NCBI GenBank assembly: GCA_900541415.1
Contig: UQJP01000015.1
Coordinates: 1-64,000, forward strand
Length of the DNA: 64,000 nt
From: an uncultured Odoribacter sp.
GTDB lineage: Bacteria; Bacteroidota; Bacteroidia; Bacteroidales; Marinifilaceae
Reading direction: 5' to 3'
Every line of letters starts with the position of its first letter. Position 1 is the stretch's first letter. The position numbers and the translations under genes were made by a program. Below are positions 23,524 through 32,681 of this stretch, in pieces. Below the pieces are notes generated by a model. It worked only from the letters and a program-made list of their open reading frames with translations. It did no database searches and was not told the origin of the DNA.

Positions 23524-24945
23524 ATGAACAGACAGTCTGAACTTTTAAAAAATATTGATTGGGTATCCATTTTCATGTATACCCTGCTGGTTTTCATGGG
23601 ATGGCTGAATATCTACGCAGCCGTATATAACGACAGCCACAGCAGCATATTCGATATTACCCAAAAATACGGAAAACAATTAATCTGGATTGGTGCTTCA
23701 TTTGTGCTGGGTTTTATCATCATGCTGACAGACAGTAAATTTTTTACAGCTTTTTCTTTTATCATATATGGACTGACTATCGGATTATTGGCGGCGGTAT
23801 TGGTTTTCGGTAAGGAAGTCAATGGGGCGAGGTCGTGGTTTGAAATTGGCAGCATCCGTTTACAACCAGCCGAATTTGCAAAATTTGCCACCTGTCTTGC
23901 CGTGGCGAATGTCATGAGCAGGCATGGTTTTAAAATGATGCGGCTCAGTAGTTTGCTCTCGGTGGGAATCTTACTGGCACTCCCCGCCCTCCTGATTATC
24001 AAACAAAACGACACGGGATCGGCACTGGTTTACAGCTCTTTCATATTGGTGATGTACCGGGAAGGCTTGCACGGCTCTATCCTTTTGCTCTGTTTTATGA
24101 CGGTGGCCCTGTTCATTTTCACCCTGCTCTATCCACCCATGACCGTACTCCTGCTAATTATCGGCGGCACACTGATCGCTTTTCTTTACTATCGCCAGAA
24201 TAAACATGAGCTTTACCGCATCATTATCTTTCTCGTAGGCTGTTTCCTGTTCTTATTATTCTTAAAATGGCTATTAGATTTACCGATCAGTGATCACAAA
24301 CTTTTACTTATCTCCTACCTGCTTTGCAATTTGATGGGAATCTATTTCGTCTATAAACGAAAAATGAAACATATTATGCTGGTGATACTGGCTTCCTGGC
24401 TATGTATCGGCGCAACCGTAGGAGTAGATTACGCTTTCGACAAATTACAGTCCCACCAAAGAGACCGTATCAATAATTTGCTGGGAATCGAAACCGATCT
24501 CACGGGAGCAGGTTACAATGTCAATCAATCGAAGATTGCAATCGGTTCGGGTGGCTTTGCCGGAAAAGGCTTTTTACAGGGAACTCAAACAAAATTTAAT
24601 TTTGTTCCGGAACAAAGTACCGACTTCATTTTTTGTACGGTAGGCGAAGAATGGGGATTTTTAGGGAGTACCGTTGTCATCGGCTTACTTATGGCGTTTA
24701 TCCTGCGAATTATATATTTAGCAGAGCGACAGCGTTCCGATTTTTCCCGGATATACGGGTATGGCGTTGCTTCTATCCTCTTTTTCCACATGGCCATCAA
24801 CATAGGGATGACAATAGGCGTTGCCCCGGTGATCGGAATACCGCTTCCTTTCTTTAGTTACGGAGGTTCTTCTTTATGGGCGTTCACGATATTGATATTT
24901 ATATTTTTACGTTTGGATGCCAATCGGCTGCAGGTTTTCAGTTAA
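23524..24945 (+). CDS. rodA: Peptidoglycan glycosyltransferase RodA
   Basis: A 473-residue SEDS-family protein with about ten membrane helices. Conserved SEDS features are G-A-R-S-W-F near 103, P-A-E-F-A-K near 115, the K-Q-N-D-T-G-S-A-L-V loop, and the extracellular P-E-Q-S-T-D-F-I-F segment before F-F-S-Y-G-G-S-S. RodA polymerises lipid II into glycan strands with PBP2. The Bacteroidetes form is longer than E. coli RodA because of a central extension (about 205-300) with extra hydrophobic segments. It ends the operon and is followed by a strong terminator. Confidence 0.95.
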   Translation: MNRQSELLKNIDWVSIFMYTLLVFMGWLNIYAAVYNDSHSSIFDITQKYGKQLIWIGASFVLGFIIMLTDSKFFTAFSFIIYGLTIGLLAAVLVFGKEVNGARSWFEIGSIRLQPAEFAKFATCLAVANVMSRHGFKMMRLSSLLSVGILLALPALLIIKQNDTGSALVYSSFILVMYREGLHGSILLLCFMTVALFIFTLLYPPMTVLLLIIGGTLIAFLYYRQNKHELYRIIIFLVGCFLFLLFLKWLLDLPISDHKLLLISYLLCNLMGIYFVYKRKMKHIMLVILASWLCIGATVGVDYAFDKLQSHQRDRINNLLGIETDLTGAGYNVNQSKIAIGSGGFAGKGFLQGTQTKFNFVPEQSTDFIFCTVGEEWGFLGSTVVIGLLMAFILRIIYLAERQRSDFSRIYGYGVASILFFHMAINIGMTIGVAPVIGIPLPFFSYGGSSLWAFTILIFIFLRLDANRLQVFS

Positions 24946-24966
24946 AGCAACTAATTCCTATATGGT

Positions 24967-25007
24967 AAAGCTTTATAAGTTCGATGGACTTATAAAGCTT
25001 TTTTTAT
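24967..25007 (+). terminator. Intrinsic terminator of the purH-rod operon
   Basis: A perfect 14-base stem (24967-24980 with 24988-25001), a 7-base loop and a run of Ts follow 21 bases after the rodA stop. Confidence 0.9.
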
Positions 25008-25219
25008 TAAGAATAAATATACGGGTGCTTTCCGAACGCGATGTCCGGATCGGATCATCATCCCCTCCATATATTTATAAACCTACCATCTTCGCATGGT
25101 TTTCCAAATCATAATTTCTTTTACAGGAGGTTTTCAGACCACTATGTGAAAATTTCTAAATAAATCAAATCCCCTCTTGAAAAGACCACCCGGAAAGCTT
25201 TTAAATATATAGAATTTGT

Positions 25220-25227
25220 TATTTTTG
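25220..25227 (+). promoter_or_regulatory. -7 element of the calcium ATPase gene
   Basis: TATTTTTG matches TAnnTTTG and lies 28 bases before the ATG at 25256. A TTTT about 19 bases upstream may serve as -33. Confidence 0.5.
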
Positions 25228-25255
25228 AAAAGAATTAAAACAATGTACATATCCT

Positions 25256-27895
25256 ATGGAATCTAAACATTATTCCGGGCTGACAAACGAGCAGGCAGAA
25301 ATAAGCAGGCAGAAATACGGTAAAAATATTCTAACTCCTCCGGCCCGAACTCCCCTTTGGAAACTTTTCCTTGAAAAATTCAAAGATCCGATTATTAAAA
25401 TCCTGTTGGCGGCAGCTTTGCTCTCTCTGGTTATCTCGATCATTCACAACGAATACGCTGAAACGATCGGGATTTTTGCTGCGATCTTTTTGGCAACCGG
25501 GGTTGCTTTCTGGTTTGAAATGGATGCCAACCGGAAATTCGAATTGCTAAATCAGGTTAACGACGATATATTATTTAAAGTAGTGAGGGATGGAAATATT
25601 CATGAAGTTGCAAAGCAGGACATTGTCGTCGGGGATATTGTGGTTCTCGAAACCGGAGAAGAAATTCCGGCGGACGGAGAACTTATAGAGGCTATCTCCC
25701 TGCAAGTTAACGAATCCACCCTGACCGGAGAGCCTGTCATCAGCAAAACCACCAATCCGGAACATTTTGACCAGGAAGCGACCTACCCTTCCAATCATAT
25801 CCTGAGAGGTACCACGATTGTCAATGGGCGGTGTATATATGAGGTAAAAAAAGTAGGCGATGCTACGGAATTTGGAAAAGTAGCAGAAAAAGCCACGGAA
25901 ATCAACAAGGATAAAACTCCGCTAAGCAAGCAATTGGAAAGGCTTGCCCGCTTTATAAGTATCATCGGATTTATTGTTGCAGGGCTGACATTTGCCGGAT
26001 TACTTGTAAAAGATATTTTAGCAGGAGCTTTCACCTCAGAAAACATTTTCACGCTGGAAAGTGCCGGGCGGATATTACAATATTTTATGGTTGCTGTGAC
26101 ATTGATCGTCGTGTCTGTGCCGGAAGGATTGCCGATGAGCGTTACATTAAGCCTTGCATTAAGTATGAGAAAGATGCTGAAAACCAACAATCTCGTACGA
26201 AAAATGCATGCTTGCGAAACAATGGGCGCAACCACCGTGATTTGTACCGACAAGACCGGAACCCTGACCCAAAATCAAATGCAGGTGTACCAGACTAATT
26301 TTTATGCCCTTGCCGAACAAAAGTTAGGTCAGGATGAAATGAGCGTTTTAGTGAAAGAAGGCATTTCCATGAATTCTACGGCTTTCCTGGACTATACCCT
26401 TCCCGAAAAGATAAAAACTTTAGGCAATCCCACCGAAGCAGCTTTGCTCCTCTGGCTTCACGGGCAACAGGTGAACTATATGGACTACCGGGAGCATACG
26501 GAAATTGCAGAGCAATTGACTTTTTCAACGGAGCGGAAGTATATGGCGACGCTCGTTAAATCTTCTTTAGGGGGAAAGTTGATCTTATATGTGAAAGGTG
26601 CTCCTGAAATTCTCTTGTCGAAATGTAAAGATATTCGTTTGCCGGAAGGCCATAAACCTATTCCGGAATACCAGGCAACCATTGAAGAACAATTGTTCGC
26701 CTATCAAAACAAGGCAATGCGTACGTTAGGTTTTGCCTACAAAGAACTCTCTCCGGAACACAGCGACCTTGAAACAGAGGCATCCTCCGGCCTGACTTTC
26801 CTGGGTATTGCAGCCATAGCCGATCCCGTACGTCCCGATGTTCCGGCAGCTGTTGCCAAATGCCTGAATGCAGGGATCAATGTTAAGATTGTTACCGGGG
26901 ACACTCCCGCCACAGCAAGGGAAATCGGGCGGCAAATCGGGATATGGGAATCTGGCGACACAGAAGAGCAGATCATCACCGGAACGGATTTTGAAAAACT
27001 GACCGATGAAGAAGCCGCCAAACGGGTTTTAAAGTTAAAGATCATGTGCCGTGCCCGTCCCACCGACAAACAGCGTTTGGTTGAATTGCTGAAACATTCG
27101 GGGGCTGTCGTTGCTGTGACCGGAGACGGCACGAACGATGCTCCGGCCCTGAATCATGCCGATGTGGGGCTGTCTATGGGGACAGGGACTTCCGTGGCCA
27201 AAGAAGCAAGCGACATCACCCTGCTCGATGATTCTTTCAACAGCATTGCCACTGCTGTCATGTGGGGACGGTCGCTTTACCATAACATACAGCGTTTTAT
27301 CCTTTTTCAATTGACGATCAATCTATCGGCCCTTTTGATCGTGCTGTTAGGCTCTTTGCTGGGGCATCAGCTCCCCCTCACCGTAACACAGATGCTATGG
27401 GTAAATATGATTATCGATACCTTTGCCGCAGGAGCTCTCGCATCGCTTCCGCCAAATCCCAACGTCATGAATGAAAAACCGCGTAAACCGTCGGATTTTA
27501 TCATTACACGCAAAATGCAACATCATATATTAGGTATCGGAATAACCTTCACGGTCTTACTCCTGGGGATGATGTACTACTTCACCAATGAACAGGGGGA
27601 CATCTCCCGGTATGACCTGTCCATATTCTTTACTACCTTTGTCATGTTGCAATTTTGGAATATGTTTAATGCCAAAGCCTTCATGTCCGGCGGCTCCGCC
27701 TTTAAAAACCTCAAAGAAAGTGCCGGATTCCTGATCGTTATGCTGATTATTCCGATCGGTCAATTCCTGATCGTTGAATTCGGAGGCGACGTATTCCGGA
27801 CAGTACCCCTCACACTTCGGGATTGGGGGATTATCGTCGGGGCGACTTCTCTGGTATTATGGATCGGGGAACTCATGAGACTATTGAAAAAATAA
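25256..27895 (+). CDS. Calcium-translocating P-type ATPase, PMCA type
   Basis: An 879-residue P2-type ATPase. The cation N-terminal domain comes first, then actuator domain motif T-L-T-G-E-P near 161-166, and membrane helix 4 with V-P-E-G-L-P (Ca2+-site signature). The phosphorylated Asp332 is in D-K-T-G-T-L-T, the nucleotide domain has K-G-A-P-E, and the hinge is T-G-D-G-T-N-D-A-P-A-L. A six-helix C-terminal membrane block (about 680-875) includes the N-M-I-I-D-T-F-A segment. It pumps Ca2+ or a similar cation out of the cytoplasm at the inner membrane. It is a monocistronic gene between its own promoter and terminator. Confidence 0.94.
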   Translation: MESKHYSGLTNEQAEISRQKYGKNILTPPARTPLWKLFLEKFKDPIIKILLAAALLSLVISIIHNEYAETIGIFAAIFLATGVAFWFEMDANRKFELLNQVNDDILFKVVRDGNIHEVAKQDIVVGDIVVLETGEEIPADGELIEAISLQVNESTLTGEPVISKTTNPEHFDQEATYPSNHILRGTTIVNGRCIYEVKKVGDATEFGKVAEKATEINKDKTPLSKQLERLARFISIIGFIVAGLTFAGLLVKDILAGAFTSENIFTLESAGRILQYFMVAVTLIVVSVPEGLPMSVTLSLALSMRKMLKTNNLVRKMHACETMGATTVICTDKTGTLTQNQMQVYQTNFYALAEQKLGQDEMSVLVKEGISMNSTAFLDYTLPEKIKTLGNPTEAALLLWLHGQQVNYMDYREHTEIAEQLTFSTERKYMATLVKSSLGGKLILYVKGAPEILLSKCKDIRLPEGHKPIPEYQATIEEQLFAYQNKAMRTLGFAYKELSPEHSDLETEASSGLTFLGIAAIADPVRPDVPAAVAKCLNAGINVKIVTGDTPATAREIGRQIGIWESGDTEEQIITGTDFEKLTDEEAAKRVLKLKIMCRARPTDKQRLVELLKHSGAVVAVTGDGTNDAPALNHADVGLSMGTGTSVAKEASDITLLDDSFNSIATAVMWGRSLYHNIQRFILFQLTINLSALLIVLLGSLLGHQLPLTVTQMLWVNMIIDTFAAGALASLPPNPNVMNEKPRKPSDFIITRKMQHHILGIGITFTVLLLGMMYYFTNEQGDISRYDLSIFFTTFVMLQFWNMFNAKAFMSGGSAFKNLKESAGFLIVMLIIPIGQFLIVEFGGDVFRTVPLTLRDWGIIVGATSLVLWIGELMRLLKK

Positions 27896-27899
27896 CTTG

Positions 27900-27927
27900 A
27901 AAGTGTGCTTTACGGCACACTTTTTTT
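27900..27927 (+). terminator. Intrinsic terminator after the calcium ATPase gene
   Basis: AAAGTGTGC (27900-27908) pairs with GCACACTTT (27915-27923) and is followed by more Ts, 5 bases after the stop codon. Confidence 0.9.
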
Positions 27928-27963
27928 ATACCTGTCTCCCCCCCGATTTTTAGCTTCCCGATA

Positions 27964-27992
27964 TTTGGATTTTAAGAATATTGTTATCTTTG
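27964..27992 (+). promoter_or_regulatory. Promoter of the NUDIX gene
   Basis: TTTG at 27964-27967, 17 bases, then TATCTTTG at 27985-27992, an exact -7 match, 48 bases before the ATG. Confidence 0.6.
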
Positions 27993-28039
27993 TTGGTAAA
28001 GCATACTATTGCTAAATCGGTATATTTAAGAGCTGTAAA

Positions 28040-28681
28040 ATGAGATCGAAAAGAATCAGGACTGCATTATATAATGTGTTACCGGGGGAAAAGGCCCACA
28101 ATAAGATGGCTCCCCGTCCCAAGATCATTGAAGGAGTGGAAGGCATTCATCCCACGCCTCCGGTCAATAGTGCCGTGCTTGCCCTGATCGTCCCCTTCGA
28201 AAACGATCTGGCTATTCCTTTTATCAAACGTTCTAATTTCGGAAAATACCACCGGGGACAGATTGCGCTTCCGGGAGGGAAAATGGAAATGAGCGATGCC
28301 GATGCCTTACAGACCGCTTTACGCGAATGTCATGAAGAAATCGGTGTGCCGGAAGAAAAAGTTTCTATCTTAGGCGTATTGAGCGATATTTATATTCCGC
28401 TGAGTAATTACAATATCACCCCAATTGTGGGTACAACCCTGAAATTGCCGGATTTTAAACTTTCAGAAAACGAAGTGGAAAAAGTGATCGTCGTTAAGCT
28501 TTGCGATCTTTTCGACGACGCAAACAAAGCCACCACTACTTTTTTACGCAACGGATATGAAATCGAAGCCCCCGGCTATAAGATCGGAGAAAATTTCATT
28601 TGGGGTGCTACTGCCATGATTATCGCCGAGTTGGAACAATTGATGAAAACCAATACTTTCAATCATTTGGGTAAATTATGA
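28040..28681 (+). CDS. NUDIX hydrolase, CoA pyrophosphatase type
   Basis: A 213-residue NUDIX protein. The sequence before the box (K-Y-H-R-G-Q-I-A-L-P-G-G-K) matches the UPF0035 pattern that marks coenzyme A pyrophosphatases of the NudL type. The NUDIX box itself follows, with T-A-L-R-E-C-H-E-E-I-G as the metal-binding helix. Family members hydrolyse CoA or acyl-CoA to phosphopantetheine products and 3',5'-ADP, or related nucleotides. It ends 6 bases inside the convergent bioC gene. Link to the adjacent biotin genes is only by position. Confidence 0.88.
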   Translation: MRSKRIRTALYNVLPGEKAHNKMAPRPKIIEGVEGIHPTPPVNSAVLALIVPFENDLAIPFIKRSNFGKYHRGQIALPGGKMEMSDADALQTALRECHEEIGVPEEKVSILGVLSDIYIPLSNYNITPIVGTTLKLPDFKLSENEVEKVIVVKLCDLFDDANKATTTFLRNGYEIEAPGYKIGENFIWGATAMIIAELEQLMKTNTFNHLGKL

Positions 28682-29440
28682 TTTCCGTTTCCGGCATACC
28701 CAATAAACCGGATGATAGGTTAAAGGATAGCCTTCGTTAGCTGTTTCCCGGCAGGAAGCATATTTCCGGCTAAATTGATCGATTTGCCCTTTAGTCCATA
28801 TTTGCCGTACGGCCGTTGCATTTACCCCGGTGTTCTTTATATGCCGGAGCACGTCTAACGGAGAGTCAAAATAGAGGATATGGAAGTCTTCTCCCATATA
28901 TAGTATATCAAAATGTGAAGATAAAATTCCCTGCCATTCGGCAGAAGAAAGATAATCCAGCCCCTGTCCGCTCACCTGTCGCAATTCCTTCAGGTTATCC
29001 TGTCCAAAAGTGCTGAAAACCAAAAAACCATCGGCAGCCAAATGTCCTGCCAATTTTTTTAAAGTATCGGCTGGCCGGGAAAACCACTGAAAAGTAGAAC
29101 TCGAAACGAGCATTTCATATTGTCCGGATAAAGGCACGGATTCTATATCCCCTATAATACAACGGTTGTCGGGAATCGCACAACGGCCTGCCGTTTTTCG
29201 GCACATTTCCGGCACTAAGTCGTTAATAAATAATTCATTGACCGGGAAATTTTTCAAAAGAGCCGAAGTCAGTAATCCCGTACCACATCCGATCTCTAAA
29301 ATCTTTACGGGATAAGGTCGCACATATTCCTGCAATAAGCCGGAAAGTTTTCCGACTATACTTTTTTGCACGATTGCATTTTCGTCATAACTTTCTACAC
29401 TCCGTCTAAACCGGCATGTTATATCTGCCTTCTCGATCAT
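28676..29440 (-). CDS. bioC: Malonyl-ACP O-methyltransferase BioC
   Basis: A 254-residue SAM-dependent methyltransferase. The SAM-binding motif I is K-I-L-E-I-G-C-G-T-G-L-L-T near 46-58; N-D-L and E-S-V-P-L mark motifs II and III, and S-S-S-T-F-Q-W-F is typical of BioC. It methylates the free carboxyl of malonyl-ACP so that fatty acid synthesis can build the pimelate chain. It is the last gene of the minus-strand biotin operon, 18 bases after bioG, and its end overlaps the convergent NUDIX gene by 6 bases. Confidence 0.92.
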   Translation of the reverse strand: MIEKADITCRFRRSVESYDENAIVQKSIVGKLSGLLQEYVRPYPVKILEIGCGTGLLTSALLKNFPVNELFINDLVPEMCRKTAGRCAIPDNRCIIGDIESVPLSGQYEMLVSSSTFQWFSRPADTLKKLAGHLAADGFLVFSTFGQDNLKELRQVSGQGLDYLSSAEWQGILSSHFDILYMGEDFHILYFDSPLDVLRHIKNTGVNATAVRQIWTKGQIDQFSRKYASCRETANEGYPLTYHPVYWVCRKRKS

Positions 29441-29458
29441 TCGAATAAATATTATTTC

Positions 29459-30133
29459 TTAAATGTTTCCGGACAACACCTCAATTCCGAGAATATCTTC
29501 CCAACTCTTAAAAGAGGTAAACGGATAGTGCCCTCCTGCCAAAAGAACGACAGGTGCTTTTTCTTTCCACCAATTCAATTGGTTTCCGGGGGGAAAAATC
29601 ACATCTTTTTCCGATACATAAACCTTATCCCAATGACAGCGTTTTTCACACCCCTGGCTTTGTTTTTCAATCAACACAAGCTCTTCGCACTGTTCCCGGA
29701 GTTCCCGGGACGGTAAATGCCCTTTTAAAAACTGCCTGTCTTCGTCCGTCACCACCATCCGGGAAAAGAATTTCTCCCTCCCTCTGGCGTCCATTCCTTT
29801 TTCGGTCAATCGGTATATTTTAACCGGGATTCCATACTGGTCGTCCACAGGCCTCTCTGTTCCGTTCAAAGCAACAACCAAACGAGGTTGCATTTTCAGG
29901 TGCGGCACAAGGCACGAAGCCGCCCACACTCCCATAGACCATGCTACGACATATATTTCCCGGTAGTCTTCCAAGTCCGGTAAGTTATCGTAAGACAGGC
30001 TGCGGTAATCGTAAAACATAACCACATCGGCATTCGTTTCCAAATGGGAAACGGCCGCAGCATCCATCCCCCAGCCATTGAAGAAAACAATCACCCGTCC
30101 GGCACCTTTTTTAATCAACCACTCTATTCGCAT
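29459..30133 (-). CDS. bioG: Pimeloyl-ACP methyl ester esterase BioG
   Basis: A 224-residue DUF452/BioG protein. The alpha/beta-hydrolase nucleophile is in V-A-W-S-M-G-V-W, and the N-terminal segment V-I-V-F-F-N-G-W-G-M-D is the BioG signature. It removes the methyl ester from pimeloyl-ACP after BioC-primed chain building. The start at 30133 (ATG) is preferred; a GTG three codons upstream is possible. Sitting between bioF and bioC in the same direction, it replaces bioH, as in other Bacteroidetes. Confidence 0.9.
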   Translation of the reverse strand: MRIEWLIKKGAGRVIVFFNGWGMDAAAVSHLETNADVVMFYDYRSLSYDNLPDLEDYREIYVVAWSMGVWAASCLVPHLKMQPRLVVALNGTERPVDDQYGIPVKIYRLTEKGMDARGREKFFSRMVVTDEDRQFLKGHLPSRELREQCEELVLIEKQSQGCEKRCHWDKVYVSEKDVIFPPGNQLNWWKEKAPVVLLAGGHYPFTSFKSWEDILGIEVLSGNI

Positions 30134-30164
30134 ACTTTTCACCGATTAATCACAGACCGGAAAC

Positions 30165-31322
30165 TTATTCCAGACATTCCAAAAATTCAAACAAACAATC
30201 ATAATCTTCGATAGGAATAGAAGCATTGAGCGAAAACCGGATACGTGCCTCGTTTTTAGGAACGGTAGGATACCTCACAGGCAATACGAAGAAACCGTTA
30301 TCCCGGAGCAATTCGGACATCTCCACACTATTTTCATTCGATCCGCAAATCATGGGAACGATATGCGACTCTCCCCTGGTTTCAAATCCCCGTTCCTGAA
30401 GGACATTGCGTAACTTTGCCGAAACTTCCGCCAATTTCATTCTGAGATCGTAAAAATCCGGCATCCGGTTCAGTACAAAGCGCGTCCAGGCCACATTCAC
30501 CGGAGGTAAAGCGGTGGTAAAGATCAGGCTGCGCTGGGTGTTGATTAAAAACTCCCGGAAGAGCTCCTCGCAAACCACAAAAGCTCCCACAGAAGCGAAT
30601 GCCTTACCGAAAGTTCCTACAATAAAATCAATATCTTCCATACAGGCCTGTTCTTCACAACAGCCTAAACCGTTCGTTCCTCTCACTCCCACAGCATGAG
30701 CTTCGTCCACATACAGGAAAGCGTCGAATTCCTTTTTGATTTCACACAATTGCTGTAAATCGGCAATATCGCCGTCCATACTAAAAACCGATTCGGTCAC
30801 AATAAATACATTTTCGTATTTCTCCCGGTGTTGCACCAGCAAATTCCGTAAATGCTCGTAATCCGAATGGCGAAAACGCAACATTTCCGCTTCGCTCAGC
30901 ATGATGCCATCGATCGTGCTGGCATGCACCAGCTTATCGGCCACAATCAGGTCCTTTTTCCCCGCCAAAGCCGGAAGTATTCCGATATTGGCATGGTAGC
31001 CGGAATTAAACACCAAAGCCGCTTCCTTATCATAAATGTCCGCCAGATCATTTTCCAGCATTTTATAGTATTCGTGATTCCCGGAAAGCAAACGGGACGA
31101 AACGGCACTGTAAGGCAATGCCATAACATCGGTTTCCGCCCTGAATTCCTGTAATAAACGGGGATTGGAGGACAAACCCAAATAGTCGTTGGATGACAGG
31201 TTCAACATTTCCCTGCCTTCATCATGAATCAGAAAACCATTGTGCTGTATATCACGCAACCAACGATAATTCCCGGCTTCCTTTATTTTATCCAGCTTGC
31301 TGCTATATCTCTCTTTGTTCAT
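30165..31322 (-). CDS. bioF: 8-amino-7-oxononanoate synthase
   Basis: A 385-residue PLP enzyme of the alpha-oxoamine synthase family. It condenses pimeloyl-ACP with alanine to KAPA. Motifs include N-L-S-S-N-D-Y-L-G-L near 42-51, H-A-S-x-x-D-G, D-E-A-H-A-V-G and the lysine-containing T-F-G-K-A-F-A-S-V-G. Length is normal. It is separated from bioA by 66 bases, the largest gap within the operon, so an internal promoter there cannot be excluded. Confidence 0.94.
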   Translation of the reverse strand: MNKERYSSKLDKIKEAGNYRWLRDIQHNGFLIHDEGREMLNLSSNDYLGLSSNPRLLQEFRAETDVMALPYSAVSSRLLSGNHEYYKMLENDLADIYDKEAALVFNSGYHANIGILPALAGKKDLIVADKLVHASTIDGIMLSEAEMLRFRHSDYEHLRNLLVQHREKYENVFIVTESVFSMDGDIADLQQLCEIKKEFDAFLYVDEAHAVGVRGTNGLGCCEEQACMEDIDFIVGTFGKAFASVGAFVVCEELFREFLINTQRSLIFTTALPPVNVAWTRFVLNRMPDFYDLRMKLAEVSAKLRNVLQERGFETRGESHIVPMICGSNENSVEMSELLRDNGFFVLPVRYPTVPKNEARIRFSLNASIPIEDYDCLFEFLECLE

Positions 31323-31388
31323 TGCTTTTCAATTTGTATTTCTATACACAAAAGTATTACAATCCGTGAGTTAAACAATATTATTTCA

Positions 31389-32669
31389 TCAATTGCTCCG
31401 GGTAATTTTCAAGAGAGACGAGGTCAGCTTATGCAGTTCGTCCGGCTGAATAATATAAGGTGGCATAATGTAAACCAATTTACCGAAAGGACGTACCCAA
31501 ATTCCTTCTTTCACAAATTGTTCCTGTAACACAGCCATATTTACCGATTTTTTCATTTCGATCACTCCGATCGCCCCCAAAACCCTGACCTCTTCCACAG
31601 ATTCATACGCCGCAGCAGGGGCAAGCTCTTCCGTTAATTGCCGTTCGATAGCCTCTATCTTCGCCTGCCAATCCTGGCTCAGCAATAAATCGACGGAGGC
31701 ATTCGCCACCGAGCAAGCCAGAGGATTTCCCATAAAAGTGGGACCGTGCATAAACACATAAGGCTCCTCCGAACAAATTGTCGTTGCCACATCTGCTGTC
31801 GCCATAGTGGCGGCAAAACTCATATATCCTCCGGTGATCGCTTTCCCGATACACATAATATCGGGACTGATCCCGGCATGCTCCACTCCCCACAATTTTC
31901 CGGTACGCCCAAATCCCGTTGCAATTTCATCACAAATCAACAGTATGCCATACTGATAACAAAGTTCGCGTACCTGTTTCAGGTAATCTGCTGAATAGAA
32001 CCACATTCCGCCAGCTCCCTGAACAATAGGTTCAAGAATCACCGCCGCAATGTCGGCCTGATGTTTTTCCAGGCATTCCCGCATTTCCCGAATATCCTGT
32101 TCCCGGCAAGGTTGCCCGAAACGGCATTCCGGGCGGGAAATAAAATACTGCACGGGGAGGCTTCCCTGAAAAATACTATGCATTCCCGTCACCGGATCGC
32201 AAACCGACATGGCATTCCAGGTATCTCCGTGATAGCCTTTGGCGATTGTCAGGAAATTCTTTTTCCCGTTCCTGCCTTTGGCATGCCAGTATTGCAGAGC
32301 CATTTTCATGGCTACTTCCACCGCCACCGAACCGGAGTCACAAAAAAATATCTTATCCAATCCCGCAGGAGCAATCGACAATATCCTGTGTGCCAGCTCC
32401 ACGGCAGGACGGTGGGTAAAGCCACCGAACATCACATGCGACATAGATTTCAATTGCCTTTCAATAGCCGAATTTAATACCGGGTGATTATATCCGTGAA
32501 TCTGACACCACCACGATGACATTCCATCGATTAATTTCCGCCCGTCTTCCAGCTCGATATAAACCCCTTCAGCTCCTTTCACGGGATAAACGGGCAACGG
32601 ATCGATCGTAGATGTATACGGATGCCAAATATGTTCCCGGTCATAGCTTAACAATTCTTCTGTATTCAT
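31389..32669 (-). CDS. bioA: Adenosylmethionine-8-amino-7-oxononanoate transaminase
   Basis: A 426-residue class III aminotransferase that converts KAPA to DAPA with SAM as the amino donor. Diagnostic segments are H-I-W-H-P-Y-T near 14-20, D-G-M-S-S-W-W-C near 48-55 (BioA-specific), D-E-I-A-T-G-F-G-R-T-G and the PLP lysine in C-I-G-K-A-I-T-G-G-Y. The gene is a single BioA domain with no fused BioD. It starts 12 bases after bioB. Confidence 0.95.
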   Translation of the reverse strand: MNTEELLSYDREHIWHPYTSTIDPLPVYPVKGAEGVYIELEDGRKLIDGMSSWWCQIHGYNHPVLNSAIERQLKSMSHVMFGGFTHRPAVELAHRILSIAPAGLDKIFFCDSGSVAVEVAMKMALQYWHAKGRNGKKNFLTIAKGYHGDTWNAMSVCDPVTGMHSIFQGSLPVQYFISRPECRFGQPCREQDIREMRECLEKHQADIAAVILEPIVQGAGGMWFYSADYLKQVRELCYQYGILLICDEIATGFGRTGKLWGVEHAGISPDIMCIGKAITGGYMSFAATMATADVATTICSEEPYVFMHGPTFMGNPLACSVANASVDLLLSQDWQAKIEAIERQLTEELAPAAAYESVEEVRVLGAIGVIEMKKSVNMAVLQEQFVKEGIWVRPFGKLVYIMPPYIIQPDELHKLTSSLLKITRSN

Positions 32670-32681
32670 AGCTTTTACATT

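Larger units (their letters stand above)
24946..25255. other. 310-base intergenic region, rodA to calcium ATPase
   Basis: It contains the rodA terminator at its left end and a -7 promoter element at its right end. Between about 25010 and 25215 I see no gene, repeat or structured RNA. Confidence 0.7.

Noticed and set aside
24917..25114. A 65-codon frame across the end of rodA and its terminator.
   Set aside because: It spans a perfect intrinsic terminator and overlaps rodA, so it is not a gene.
31323..31388. A TTGTA ... TACAA arrangement between bioF and bioA as a possible BirA operator.
   Set aside because: Only the outer five bases match as an inverted repeat; the inner bases do not, so it is too weak to claim.
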